Below are positions 1-8,499 of a stretch of DNA of 28,205 nucleotides, one piece after another; position 1 is the first letter of the stretch; each line of letters starts with the position of its first letter. The stretch is from the NCBI GenBank assembly GCA_017630115.1, contig JAGBVY010000047.1, forward strand, positions 1 through 28,205. Reading direction: 5' to 3'. This stretch comes from Tidjanibacter sp. GTDB lineage: Bacteria > Bacteroidota > Bacteroidia > Bacteroidales > Rikenellaceae. Below the pieces are notes generated by a model that had not been told where the DNA came from, searched no databases, and saw only the letters and a program-made list of their open reading frames with translations. The position numbers and the translations under genes were made by a program.

Positions 1-956
1 AGCAGATGACCATCGACGGTAACTTCCCCACCGTAGAGTCGCCCAACCCAGAGGAGAGGACCACTATGCGTATGGCCATTGAGCAGGGTCAGAAGGAGGG
101 TGCCGAGATTGTTATGGCCACCGACCCCGACAGCGACCGTATTGGCATTGCCGTACCCGATGAGAATGGCAACTTTGTGCTTCTGAATGGCAACCAGACT
201 TGTGTGCTGCTCACCTACTATATGTGCCGCCGTTGGAAAGAGAACGGTATGCTCGACGGCAAGCAGTATATCGTAAAGACCATCGTCACCTCCGAGATGA
301 TGGCCGACGTAGCCAAGAGCTTCGGCGTTGAGTATTTCGATTGCTTGACCGGCTTCAAGAACATTGCTAAGGTTATCCGCGCAGAGGAGGCCAAGGGTAA
401 TGTATATATTGGTGGTGGCGAGGAGAGTTTTGGTTTCCTTGCAGGCTCGTTCCTGAGGGACAAAGATGGCGTTTCGGCCTGCTCGTTGGCTGCCGAGGCA
501 GCTGCTTGGGCCAAGAGCATTGGCACTTCGCTCTACCAGCTCATCAAAGAGCTCTACGTTGAGTATGGCTTCTACAAAGAGGGTCTTGTGAGTGTTGTAC
601 GCAAAGGTCAGGAGGGTGCAGCCGAGATTAAGCAGATGATGGTTGATTTCAGAGCCAATCCTCCCAAGCAGATTTGCGGCTCGGACATCGTAACTATCAA
701 GGACTACCAGTCCTCCATAGCTCTCGACCCCCGCACCGGCGCCACCAGCCCCATCGAGATTGACAAGTCGAATGTTTTGCAGTACCTGACTGCCGATGGC
801 ACAATCCTTTCGATTCGCCCCAGTGGCACCGAGCCTAAGATTAAGTTCTACTTCGGCGTAAAAGAGCCACTCAGCTCGCTTGCCGACTACGAGGCAGTCT
901 CGGAGAAACTCGACAAGAAGATTGAGAGAATGAAAAAAGAGCTCAACTTGGTATAA
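1..956 (+). CDS. Phosphoglucomutase/phosphomannomutase family protein, 3' part
   Basis: This is an alpha-D-phosphohexomutase that interconverts hexose 1- and 6-phosphates in the cytoplasm. The gene enters from the left edge with the reading frame already open (first full codon at base 3), so the N-terminal half with the active-site phosphoserine is outside the window. Counting from the Met at base 6, the metal-binding loop DPDSDR is at residues 40-45, the sugar-binding GEES motif at 138-141 and the phosphate-binding RPSGTEPK motif at 271-278, in the normal family order. The long spacing and sequence resemble the PGM2-like enzymes of about 580 aa common in Bacteroidota, but glucose versus mannose preference cannot be read from this part. 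It is convergent with the methyltransferase gene and ends just before a strong terminator. Family call is firm; substrate is open. Confidence 0.93.
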   Translation, partial: QMTIDGNFPTVESPNPEERTTMRMAIEQGQKEGAEIVMATDPDSDRIGIAVPDENGNFVLLNGNQTCVLLTYYMCRRWKENGMLDGKQYIVKTIVTSEMMADVAKSFGVEYFDCLTGFKNIAKVIRAEEAKGNVYIGGGEESFGFLAGSFLRDKDGVSACSLAAEAAAWAKSIGTSLYQLIKELYVEYGFYKEGLVSVVRKGQEGAAEIKQMMVDFRANPPKQICGSDIVTIKDYQSSIALDPRTGATSPIEIDKSNVLQYLTADGTILSIRPSGTEPKIKFYFGVKEPLSSLADYEAVSEKLDKKIERMKKELNLV

Positions 957-973
957 CCATTTAAGATTCAACG

Positions 974-1004
974 AATAAGGGGTTGCAACGTGCAACCCCT
1001 TATT
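974..1004. terminator. Bidirectional rho-independent terminator
   Basis: A perfect 14-bp inverted repeat (974-987 with 991-1004) closes a 3-base loop. Its core is AAGGGGTTGCA, and A/T-rich flanks give a T-rich tail on both strands. It lies between the phosphohexomutase stop at 956 and the methyltransferase stop at 1023, which face each other, so it fits termination for both transcripts. Confidence 0.9.
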
Positions 1005-1022
1005 TATTTTCAACATTCTTTC

Positions 1023-1664
1023 CTACTTGACTCGCACGAGATTTATACCGTCGCGGATGGGAACGATGACGTTTTCCACCCTATCGTCATCCCTAACCAT
1101 ACGATTAAACTCCACAATGCCAAGCGTTTGCAGGTCGGAGGTCTTGATGTTCTGCTCCACCACCTTTCCATACCAGAGGATATTATCGGCCAAGATATAA
1201 CTACCCGAGCGCACCAATCCGCCATCCAAGAGCATACGGTAGTAGTCGGGGTACTCCCTTTTGTCGCCATCGAGGAAAACAAGGTCGTAGCACTCCCCCA
1301 ACTTCGGCACCACTTCAAGAGCCGAGCCGATGTGGCGACGTATTTTATGGGCGTGGGGCGAGCGAGCAAAAAACTCGTTCTGGATGCTCTCCAACTCATC
1401 CTCAATCTCCACCGTATCTATCAGGCCATCGTCGGGCAGTCCCTCGGCAAAGCAGAGTGTAGCATAGCCTGTGAATGTGCCTATTTCGAGCACCCTGCGA
1501 GGGCGAATCATACGAGTGAGCATCGTAAGGAAGAGTCCCTGAACGTGGCCTGAGACCATCTGGGGTTGCACCACGCGCATATAGCTCTCGCTTTCCAATT
1601 GCGCTAGCAGTTCATCCTCGGGCGAGGAGTAGTTGCGTATGTATCTTTCGAGTTCTTCGTTCAT
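1023..1664 (-). CDS. SAM-dependent O-methyltransferase, COG4122/YrrM-like
   Basis: This is a 213 aa class I methyltransferase expected to move a methyl group from S-adenosylmethionine to a hydroxyl group. The SAM-binding motif I, VLEIGTFTGYATL, is at residues 58-70, an acidic motif II (VEIEDE) follows near 85-90, and the metal/catalytic region LDGDKREYPDYY begins at about 131, as in catechol/caffeoyl-CoA-type O-methyltransferases. Relatives include YrrM/TrmR-type enzymes, some of which methylate hydroxyuridine in tRNA, so a tRNA substrate is possible but not shown here. It is the last gene of the minus-strand run, 13 bases after the M16 protease gene, and ends at the shared terminator. Start is ATG. 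Fold and chemistry are well supported; substrate is unknown. Confidence 0.88.
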   Translation of the reverse strand: MNEELERYIRNYSSPEDELLAQLESESYMRVVQPQMVSGHVQGLFLTMLTRMIRPRRVLEIGTFTGYATLCFAEGLPDDGLIDTVEIEDELESIQNEFFARSPHAHKIRRHIGSALEVVPKLGECYDLVFLDGDKREYPDYYRMLLDGGLVRSGSYILADNILWYGKVVEQNIKTSDLQTLGIVEFNRMVRDDDRVENVIVPIRDGINLVRVK

Positions 1665-1677
1665 ATACTATTATATA

Positions 1678-2907
1678 TTATACATAGGTAAGCGACGAGA
1701 GTGAGGGCAGAATTTCGCGCGCCACCTCCATAATATCCTCGGGGGTAATTTCGCCAATCTTGCGATAGACCTCCTCTGAGCTATCGACCTCGCCATAGAC
1801 AAGCAGACTCTTGCCCACGCCAAGCATATAGGCCTCGTTGTTTTCGCTCGATGTGGCAAACTGACCGATAAATTGCCTCTTGGCAATCGAGAGTTGGCGC
1901 TGAGAGAGTGGCTCAGAGGTAATCCTATCCAACTCGGCCGCAATCACACGCCTACACTGCTCCTGCTTATCTCTATCGCACGAGTAGTAAATCGTAAACA
2001 TTCCGCAGTCGCTCAGGGGTGTATAGAGAGCCTCCACACAATAGGTCAAGGCATTGCGCTCACGCATAGCCACATTGAGCCTCGATGCGGCCGAAGGACC
2101 ACCCAAGATATTGGTCATCAGTATGAGTGCCAGACGTTTGCGATTGCTGAGCGAATAGGCTCTTGCACCCATTACGCAACGTACTTGGTGGTGGTTGGGG
2201 TGCGAGATAGACCTCTCAAAGCGTTCCACCTCCGAGGGCGCCACCCTCTGATGTTGCCTCTTCGTGGCGGGCTCTTGTCCAAAATAACGTTCGACAGCTG
2301 CCACAAAATTTTTGGGACTAATGTTGCCAATAGCGGCAAATACCATTTGGTCGGTAGTGTAGTTGCGCTCCACAAAACGCCTAATATCCTCCGAGCCAAG
2401 TTTGGCTATTGAGCGCTTGCTGCCAAGGATATTGTGGCCAAGTTGCGAGCCGGCAAAGAGCAAATCCTCGAAGTCGTCGTAGATTCGTTCCTCTGGCGAA
2501 TCTTTATACATATTTATCTCATCCACAACCACTTCTTTCTCCTTATCGACCTCCGTCTGAGGAAATGTGGAGTGGAAAATAATGTCGTCAATAAGCTCAA
2601 CAGCCTTACGAAAGTCGCCCTTCAAGACAGTGGCGTGAACAACCGTTTCCTCCTTGGTTGTGAAGGCGTTAATCTCACCACCGAGGTTTTCCAAGCGACA
2701 ATTCACCTGATAGGCTTTGCGCTTTGAGGTCCCTTTGAAAAGCGTATGTTCGAGCAGGTGGGCAATGCCAATCTCGCCGGGGAGTTCGTCACGACTACCC
2801 GCACCAATGGTCATCGAACAGTAGCAGACAGCACTCTTGACCTGTTTGAGCACACACCTGACTCCATTGGGCAGGGTGTGGATGAAAAAATCTTCTCGTC
2901 TCTTCAT
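1678..2907 (-). CDS. M16 family zinc metallopeptidase
   Basis: A 409 aa pitrilysin-type (MPP-beta-like) peptidase. The inverted zinc motif HLLEH is at residues 50-54, with H50 and H54 as zinc ligands and E53 as the catalytic base. The distal zinc ligand fits E130 in the stretch VVVDEINMY, at the normal 76-residue spacing. The length matches bacterial single-module M16B proteins, which degrade or process small peptides; the first half is catalytic and the second half is the inactive-type repeat that closes the chamber. No signal peptide is seen, so a cytoplasmic location is inferred. Its ATG overlaps the uvrA TGA by four bases, so translation of the two genes is probably coupled although their functions are unrelated. 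Physiological substrate unknown. Confidence 0.92.
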   Translation of the reverse strand: MKRREDFFIHTLPNGVRCVLKQVKSAVCYCSMTIGAGSRDELPGEIGIAHLLEHTLFKGTSKRKAYQVNCRLENLGGEINAFTTKEETVVHATVLKGDFRKAVELIDDIIFHSTFPQTEVDKEKEVVVDEINMYKDSPEERIYDDFEDLLFAGSQLGHNILGSKRSIAKLGSEDIRRFVERNYTTDQMVFAAIGNISPKNFVAAVERYFGQEPATKRQHQRVAPSEVERFERSISHPNHHQVRCVMGARAYSLSNRKRLALILMTNILGGPSAASRLNVAMRERNALTYCVEALYTPLSDCGMFTIYYSCDRDKQEQCRRVIAAELDRITSEPLSQRQLSIAKRQFIGQFATSSENNEAYMLGVGKSLLVYGEVDSSEEVYRKIGEITPEDIMEVAREILPSLSSLTYV

Positions 2908-5723
2908 TTCTTCCCCTTCCCTTTGGTTTGTCGTTGTAGCTCCAAGTGCGCTGCCAGATACTCTCCCGTATGACTACCCTCTGAGGCAAGCAGCCCCTCG
3001 GGAGTACCCTCATACACAAGGCTACCACCCCCCTCTCCCGCCTCAGGGCCAAGGTCGATAATCCAGTCGGCCGACTTGATAATATCCAGATTGTGCTCAA
3101 TAATCACAATCGTATGCCCCTTTTGGAGCAATGCGTCGAACGCTTGGAGTAGTTTTTTAATATCGTGGAAATGCAGACCCGTTGTGGGCTCATCGAAAAT
3201 AAACAGAGTACCTGCCGTGGTGTCGTTGCCCATAAGATAGGATGCCAACTTAACTCGCTGAATCTCACCGCCCGAAAGTGTCGATGTGGATTGGCCGAGC
3301 TTAATGTATCCCAGACCGACATCTTGGAGCGTGCGGAGCGTAGAGGCAATGCGCTGACAGGTGGGGGCGTCATCCTCCGAGAAGAATGCAATGGCCTCAT
3401 CCACATTCATTTCCAGCACATCGGCAATACTCTTGCCCCTATATCGCACCTCCAACACCTCGTCGGTAAATCGCCTACCGCCACAATGCTCACATTTAAG
3501 CTCCACGTCGGCCATAAACTGCATCTCTACCCTGATTACACCCTCGCCCTGACACTCCTCGCAGCGTCCACCGGGGCGATTGAACGAAAAGTGCGACTGG
3601 CCAATGCCATTGTGACGTGCGTAGGGCTGCGAGGCAAACAGATACCTAATCTCGTTATAGACTTTCGTGTAGGTTACGGGATTGGAACGCAGCGACTTAC
3701 CAATAGGGCTTTGGTCCACCATCTCCACAGCACCCACCTTGCCCAAGTCGCCCATAAGCAGCTCAAAGCCACCGGGTTTGTTCCCCGTCTCGTAGATGTG
3801 GCGACGCAATGCGGGGTAGAGAATACTCTCCACCAGCGATGATTTACCACTACCGCTAACGCCTGTAACACAGGTCATAACCCCAAGCGGGATGGTGACG
3901 TCGAAACCTTTAAGGTTGTTTTCCCTTGCCCCTTTGATTGTTATTGAGTTGCTCCAACCACGCCTCGACGAAGGCACAGCTATCTGCCTACGACCCATAA
4001 GGTAGTCGGCAGTAAGGCTGTTGGTGCTCTTAGTAAGTTCGTTAAGTGTGCCATTAAAGACCACCTCGCCACCTTTTTCGCCCGCCTCAGGGCCAATATC
4101 TACAATATAGTCGGCTGCCCTGATGACCTCCTCCTCGTGCTCCACCACAATCACAGTATTGCCCAAGTCGCGCAACTTTTTCAACACCCCAATCAGGCGA
4201 TTGGTATCCCTCGGATGCAGACCAATGCTCGGCTCATCGAGTATGTAGAGCGAGCCGGTTAGGTTGCTGCCGAGCGACGTGGAGAGGTTGATGCGCTGGC
4301 TCTCGCCACCCGAGAGAGTAGAGGAAAGTCTATCGAGCGTAAGGTAACCAAGTCCCACATCTGCAACATATTGCAGTCGGGTGCGAATCTCCGTAAGCAG
4401 GCGCGAAGCACGCGACAGTTCGTTGTCGGTGAGTTGGAGCGAGTCGAAAAACTCAATGAGCTTTGCAATAGGCATACGCACCACCTCGGCCATATTCAGA
4501 CCTCCCACCCTCACATAGAGTGCCTCCTTTCGCAAGCGAGCGCCCTCGCACTCGGGGCAGAGAGTTTTGCCCGTAAAGCGCGACAACATCACCCTGTATT
4601 GAATCTTATGGCGTTCTCGTTCAAGCATTTTGAAGAAGTCGTCGAGTCCGTAGAAATACTCATTACCCGACCAGAGCAGACGCTTTTGGGTGTGAGTCAG
4701 TAGGTGGTAGGGCTTGTGTATGGGCATATCGAAGTGGTGGGCACTCTCAACCAATTGGTCGCGCCAACGGCTCATAGTCTGGCCACGCCAACAGGCTATT
4801 GCGCCATCGAAAATACTCTTATTCTTGTCGGGCACAACCAGATTCTCGTCAATGCCCACAACCTTACCATAGCCCTCACACATTGGGCAAGCACCAATGG
4901 GGTTATTGAACGAAAACAGATGTTCGGTGGGGTGTTCAAATGTCATTCCGTCGGCCTCAAATCGGGTGGAAAACTCCTCCAACTGCCCATCGACATAGGT
5001 CTGACAGACTCCCTCGCCAATCTCCAAAGCACGAGCTACCGAGTCGCCCAAGCGGCTCAGTGTATCCTCATCGGTGCCGACTCTAAGCCTATCTACAACC
5101 ACCGAAACCCCCTCCGCAGAGGACTCTTCGCCAAGAGTTGTTATGTAGTCCTCGGCCAACATAACCTCGCCACGCACAAGAAAGCGCTGCACACCCTCCT
5201 CCATAAGAAGCGTCACCTTCTCAATAATACTCCCCCCACTAGCCACCAGCAAGGGAGCAGCCACAACAACCGCCCTACCCTCGCCAAGCCCAACAATGTG
5301 ACTCACAATGTCTTGGCCCTGATAGCACACCACCTCACGATGAGATATGGGAGAATAGGTGCGACCAATGCGGGCAAATAGGAGTTTTAGGTAGTCGTAT
5401 ATTTCGGTAGAAGTACCCACCGTCGAACGAGGATTGCGCGAATTGACCTTCTGCTCAATGGCAATGGCAGGTGCGATGCCGCTAATGATGTCCACATCGG
5501 GCTTTTCGATGCGGCCCAAAAATTGGCGTGCATAGGTCGAAAGGCTCTCCACATAGCGTCGTTGGCCCTCGGCAAATATGGTGTCGAAAGCCAAAGTTGA
5601 TTTGCCCGAGCCCGACAAGCCCGTCACAACAACCAACTGATTGTGAGGTATCTCAAGTTCAATATTTTTCAGATTATGAACCCTTGCACCCTTAATGTAT
5701 ATGGAGTTATATCGCTGTTTCAT
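2904..5723 (-). CDS. uvrA: Excinuclease ABC subunit A
   Basis: UvrA is the damage-recognition ATPase of nucleotide excision repair and loads UvrB onto lesions. Counting from the chosen ATG, it has 939 aa, the usual family length. The first Walker A (GLSGSGKST) is at residues 35-43; CPMC and CPEC zinc-module cysteines follow, then the ABC signature LSGGESQRINL with Walker B ILDEPSIGLH. The second half repeats the plan: GVSGSGKSSL, a zinc module (CEEC then CEHC), LSGGEIQRVKL and IFDEPTTGLH. The open frame can be extended to a TTG at 5744, but the ATG at 5723 gives a normal N-terminus (MKQRYNSIYIKG) and a shorter overlap of 17 bases with the upstream yigZ-type gene, so I prefer it. Its stop overlaps the M16 gene start. 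Confidence 0.98.
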   Translation of the reverse strand: MKQRYNSIYIKGARVHNLKNIELEIPHNQLVVVTGLSGSGKSTLAFDTIFAEGQRRYVESLSTYARQFLGRIEKPDVDIISGIAPAIAIEQKVNSRNPRSTVGTSTEIYDYLKLLFARIGRTYSPISHREVVCYQGQDIVSHIVGLGEGRAVVVAAPLLVASGGSIIEKVTLLMEEGVQRFLVRGEVMLAEDYITTLGEESSAEGVSVVVDRLRVGTDEDTLSRLGDSVARALEIGEGVCQTYVDGQLEEFSTRFEADGMTFEHPTEHLFSFNNPIGACPMCEGYGKVVGIDENLVVPDKNKSIFDGAIACWRGQTMSRWRDQLVESAHHFDMPIHKPYHLLTHTQKRLLWSGNEYFYGLDDFFKMLERERHKIQYRVMLSRFTGKTLCPECEGARLRKEALYVRVGGLNMAEVVRMPIAKLIEFFDSLQLTDNELSRASRLLTEIRTRLQYVADVGLGYLTLDRLSSTLSGGESQRINLSTSLGSNLTGSLYILDEPSIGLHPRDTNRLIGVLKKLRDLGNTVIVVEHEEEVIRAADYIVDIGPEAGEKGGEVVFNGTLNELTKSTNSLTADYLMGRRQIAVPSSRRGWSNSITIKGARENNLKGFDVTIPLGVMTCVTGVSGSGKSSLVESILYPALRRHIYETGNKPGGFELLMGDLGKVGAVEMVDQSPIGKSLRSNPVTYTKVYNEIRYLFASQPYARHNGIGQSHFSFNRPGGRCEECQGEGVIRVEMQFMADVELKCEHCGGRRFTDEVLEVRYRGKSIADVLEMNVDEAIAFFSEDDAPTCQRIASTLRTLQDVGLGYIKLGQSTSTLSGGEIQRVKLASYLMGNDTTAGTLFIFDEPTTGLHFHDIKKLLQAFDALLQKGHTIVIIEHNLDIIKSADWIIDLGPEAGEGGGSLVYEGTPEGLLASEGSHTGEYLAAHLELQRQTKGKGKK

Positions 5724-6318
5724 CCTCAAAAGTAATTCCTTCAACTTTTTCCAAACGTGCGTAGAGTTGCTCGGCGAGCGACATCCTAACAGCCAACTTC
5801 ATAGAGCACATATTATCGAACGTCTGCTCCACAATTTTAGGCCCAACAGCCTTCACCGCCCTCATCACTCCGTCCATACTCTCGAAGGGGTAGCGTATGG
5901 AGTAGATTTTATCAACCGTGCGCTCCTCCACTCGGCTCACATCAAGCACAGCGGTGGTCGATTCACGATAGGCCTCAATCAATCCGGGCACACCGAGTTT
6001 TGTTCCACCAAACCACCTCACTACAACCACAAGGCAATCGGTCACATCGCGCGAAAGCAGCTGACCCAAAATGGGTTTACCAGCCGTACCCGAAGGCTCT
6101 CCGTCGTCGTTGGCTCGCCACTCCTCACCCTTGGGGCCCAAACGATAGGCATAGCAATGGTGGGTCGCGTCGTAGAACTTCTTTTTCAGAGGCTCCATAA
6201 TATCCCTGACTTGCTCGGCAGAGGTAACGTGGTAGCTGAGCGCCAGAAACTTGCTACTGCGCTCTTTTATCACTGCCTCGGCTGTACCGACAACGGTTTT
6301 ATAGGTATCCTCTGCCAT
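5707..6318 (-). CDS. YigZ/IMPACT (UPF0029) family protein
   Basis: A 203 aa member of the YigZ/IMPACT family. The N-terminal domain carries the conserved core: a YRLG segment, the DDGEPSGTAGKP signature, and VVVVRWFGGTKLG. A smaller C-terminal ferredoxin-like domain follows, giving the length of bacterial YigZ. Bacterial members are of unclear function; the eukaryotic relative IMPACT affects translational control through GCN1, so a link to translation is possible but not shown by this sequence. It lies 25 bases downstream of lepB and overlaps the start of uvrA by 17 bases. Start is ATG. Confidence 0.92.
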   Translation of the reverse strand: MAEDTYKTVVGTAEAVIKERSSKFLALSYHVTSAEQVRDIMEPLKKKFYDATHHCYAYRLGPKGEEWRANDDGEPSGTAGKPILGQLLSRDVTDCLVVVVRWFGGTKLGVPGLIEAYRESTTAVLDVSRVEERTVDKIYSIRYPFESMDGVMRAVKAVGPKIVEQTFDNMCSMKLAVRMSLAEQLYARLEKVEGITFEDETAI

Positions 6319-6343
6319 AGTACCTGAGAGTTAAAGCAAAAGT

Positions 6344-7699
6344 TTACTTATGCGAGCGGAACATCCTATTCCATCGAATGTTACTAGGGAACGACTTATT
6401 CTTATCAATGGAGAGCCACACAAACAAGGGGGTACCTACGATGTGGTCCTCAGGCACAAAGCCCCAGAATCGCGAATCGGCCGACATATGGCGATTGTCG
6501 CCCATCATAAAGTAGTAGTCCATCGCAAAGGTATAGTGGTCGGCGGGCGTGCCATTGACGTAAATCACGCCATCCTCCACCCTCAAATCGTTGCCCTCGT
6601 AATTCTTTATAATGCGCTCGTAGAGGGGCAGGTTTTCCAACGTGAGTGCAACCGTAGCTCCCTTCTGGGGAATCCACAGCGGGCCAAAGTTATCCTCGGT
6701 CCAACCATAGAGCTCATTATTGGGGAAAATGGCCAAGTGCGGCTCGGTACTCTCATACTTCTCAACCCCCACAACGTTGGCCATAGTTTTCAGGCTCTCC
6801 ACAGCGTTCTCCACAAGAGGCATTGTATAGACACCCGACGAGGGCGAATAGTAAATATCGTCGGGCGACATACCCAACTTTTCGATACTCTTCTTACTCA
6901 GCGGCGACGAAGTTGTCACCTGATAGAGGTATTGTTTGTGCTCAACCCCTTCGAGCTCTTTGCCATTGACTTTCAGCACGCCGCCCGCAACTTCCAACGT
7001 GTCGCCTGCAACTGCCACACATCGTTTCACATAGTGCTCTCGCCTATCCACAGGGCGCGACACCACCGAGTATTGCTTATTCATCAACTCGCGGCCACGC
7101 TTTTCGCCGTAGGCCGAAGTAAACTGACGCACAATGTCGTAGTAGGTTTCGTTCTGCCTTTCGAGTATGACAGTATCGCCGGCAGGGAAGTTGAAGACAA
7201 CAATATCGCCTCTCTCCACTCCACGCACACCTGCAAGACGTTTGTAGGGGCGAGTGACAGCCTCAGAGTAGGACTTCGTGCCCCAAGGCGTTGTATGGTG
7301 CATCAGGGGCAGGGCCAGAGGTGTCTGTGGCATACGAGGGCCATATTTGGCCTTGCTCACACAGAGGTAGTCGCCCACGAGCAAACTCTTTTCCATTGAG
7401 GATGTTGGAATTGTGTACATCTGGAAGAGATAGCTATTGATGAGCGTGGCAAAGACCAGCGCAAAGACAATAGCATCCAACCAACTCCACACCTCACGGT
7501 AGGTTTTGTTGTTCTTCTTGCGCTCCAAGTGTTTGTCCCAGCGCACAAGGCGGGCCAAAAATTTCGTTATATAGATGTCGAAAATGATTGGCAAGCCAAG
7601 CAAAAACCACAAATTCTCGCTCCACACCACAAACCAAAGGGTGTAGATTATGGCCACAAGAGCGAACTTAAACCATCTATTTTGAAATAATTTTTTCAT
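6344..7699 (-). CDS. lepB: Signal peptidase I
   Basis: LepB cleaves signal peptides from proteins exported across the inner membrane. This copy has 451 aa, long compared with many bacterial enzymes but in line with Bacteroidota members. Hydrophobic segments at about residues 11-45 and 75-93 anchor it. The catalytic serine is S101 in PTSSM and the catalytic lysine is K225 in YVKR, inside the expected box D segment ending VAGD; the box E motif GDNRHMSADSRFWG is near the C-terminus. An insert of over 100 residues separates the serine and lysine boxes, and another lies between boxes D and E, as is usual for the periplasmic domain in this phylum. It starts with ATG, 20 bases after the dapB stop. 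Confidence 0.97.
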   Translation of the reverse strand: MKKLFQNRWFKFALVAIIYTLWFVVWSENLWFLLGLPIIFDIYITKFLARLVRWDKHLERKKNNKTYREVWSWLDAIVFALVFATLINSYLFQMYTIPTSSMEKSLLVGDYLCVSKAKYGPRMPQTPLALPLMHHTTPWGTKSYSEAVTRPYKRLAGVRGVERGDIVVFNFPAGDTVILERQNETYYDIVRQFTSAYGEKRGRELMNKQYSVVSRPVDRREHYVKRCVAVAGDTLEVAGGVLKVNGKELEGVEHKQYLYQVTTSSPLSKKSIEKLGMSPDDIYYSPSSGVYTMPLVENAVESLKTMANVVGVEKYESTEPHLAIFPNNELYGWTEDNFGPLWIPQKGATVALTLENLPLYERIIKNYEGNDLRVEDGVIYVNGTPADHYTFAMDYYFMMGDNRHMSADSRFWGFVPEDHIVGTPLFVWLSIDKNKSFPSNIRWNRMFRSHK

Positions 7700-7719
7700 C
7701 GTATAAAATCTCCAACAAA

Positions 7720-8415
7720 TTATATTGCCAAAAAATCGTCCATCGAGAATACGCCCTTACGACCCACGAGCCACTCAGCTGCCAACACAGCGCCCAGAGC
7801 AAGACCTCGGCGCGACTTGGCATTGTGACTTACCATGAGGGTGTCCTCCTCGGAGTCGTAGGTAATAACGTGCTTGCCGGGAACTTCGCCCTCGCGGTAG
7901 GAGATAATATCCTCCCTCGCTACAACCACCCTACCCTCGCTTGCCTCGGCCATTTCCTCGGCAAGCGTTGCAGCCGTACCACTTGGTGCGTCGAGTTTGT
8001 GGATGTGGTGAGTCTCCTCAATCTGAGCCGAGTATTGTGGCAGTCCGGCCATAACTTTGGCAAGCCAACGATTCAAACGAAAGAGTACGTTCACACCGAG
8101 CGAATAGTTCGACGAGTAGAAGAATGCACCTCCGCGCTGACGGCACAGCTCATCAATCTCGCCTTTGCGCTCGGTCCATCCCGTTGAACCACTCAGCACT
8201 GGCACACCCAAGAGCAGACACTCTCGGATGTTGTCGTAGGCGGTAGAGGGCGATGTAAACTCAATGGCCACATCCACGCCCGCGAAATTCTCGGCGCTTA
8301 AAGCCTCTGCCCTATTATCAACATCCACTTTGAGCGCCACTGTGTGACCTCGTTCAATGAGTACACGCTCAATCTCGTGTCCCATTTTACCATAGCCTAT
8401 AATTGCAACTTTCAT
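7720..8415 (-). CDS. dapB: 4-hydroxy-tetrahydrodipicolinate reductase
   Basis: DapB reduces 4-hydroxy-tetrahydrodipicolinate with NAD(P)H in the diaminopimelate/lysine pathway, which supplies peptidoglycan. The nucleotide-binding loop GYGKMG is at residues 7-12, a GSTGW motif follows near 76-80, and the active-site motif THHIHKLDAPSGTA is at 135-148 with the catalytic His pair and Lys140. At 231 aa it is shorter than the 273 aa E. coli enzyme; the compact form is common in Bacteroidota. The open frame continues far upstream against truA, but the start MKVAIIGYG at 8415 fits the family; MFSSMKV at 8427 is a less likely alternative. It is the first gene of the minus-strand run and has a matching promoter element 28 bases upstream. 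Confidence 0.96.
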   Translation of the reverse strand: MKVAIIGYGKMGHEIERVLIERGHTVALKVDVDNRAEALSAENFAGVDVAIEFTSPSTAYDNIRECLLLGVPVLSGSTGWTERKGEIDELCRQRGGAFFYSSNYSLGVNVLFRLNRWLAKVMAGLPQYSAQIEETHHIHKLDAPSGTAATLAEEMAEASEGRVVVAREDIISYREGEVPGKHVITYDSEEDTLMVSHNAKSRRGLALGAVLAAEWLVGRKGVFSMDDFLAI

Positions 8416-8443
8416 ACTCGAAAACATATTCTCTAATAATCTA

Positions 8444-8451
8444 CAAAAATA
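8444..8451 (-). promoter_or_regulatory. Putative -7 promoter element for dapB
   Basis: Read on the minus strand this is TATTTTTG, an exact match to the Bacteroidota -7 consensus TAnnTTTG, 28 bases before the dapB ATG. A TTTG that could act as the -33 element lies at 8474-8477, 22 bases further upstream, slightly wide of the usual spacing. Sequence match only. Confidence 0.55.
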
Positions 8452-8464
8452 GCGATAATTTCCA

Positions 8465-8472
8465 TATATTTG
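8465..8472 (+). promoter_or_regulatory. Putative -7 promoter element for truA
   Basis: TATATTTG matches the Bacteroidota TAnnTTTG consensus exactly and lies 27 bases before the truA ATG. No convincing -33 TTTG is seen upstream. With the dapB element on the other strand it forms a compact divergent promoter pair inside an 84-base gap. Confidence 0.5.
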
Positions 8473-8499
8473 CCAAACGGAAACCAAAAAGAAGTTATT

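Noticed and set aside
5724..5744. TTG start giving a seven-residue longer UvrA
   Set aside because: The ATG at 5723 gives the usual N-terminus and length and a smaller overlap with the upstream gene.
8470..8499. TTG start giving a ten-residue longer TruA
   Set aside because: It falls in the predicted promoter element, and MRYFAELSYKG is the normal TruA start.
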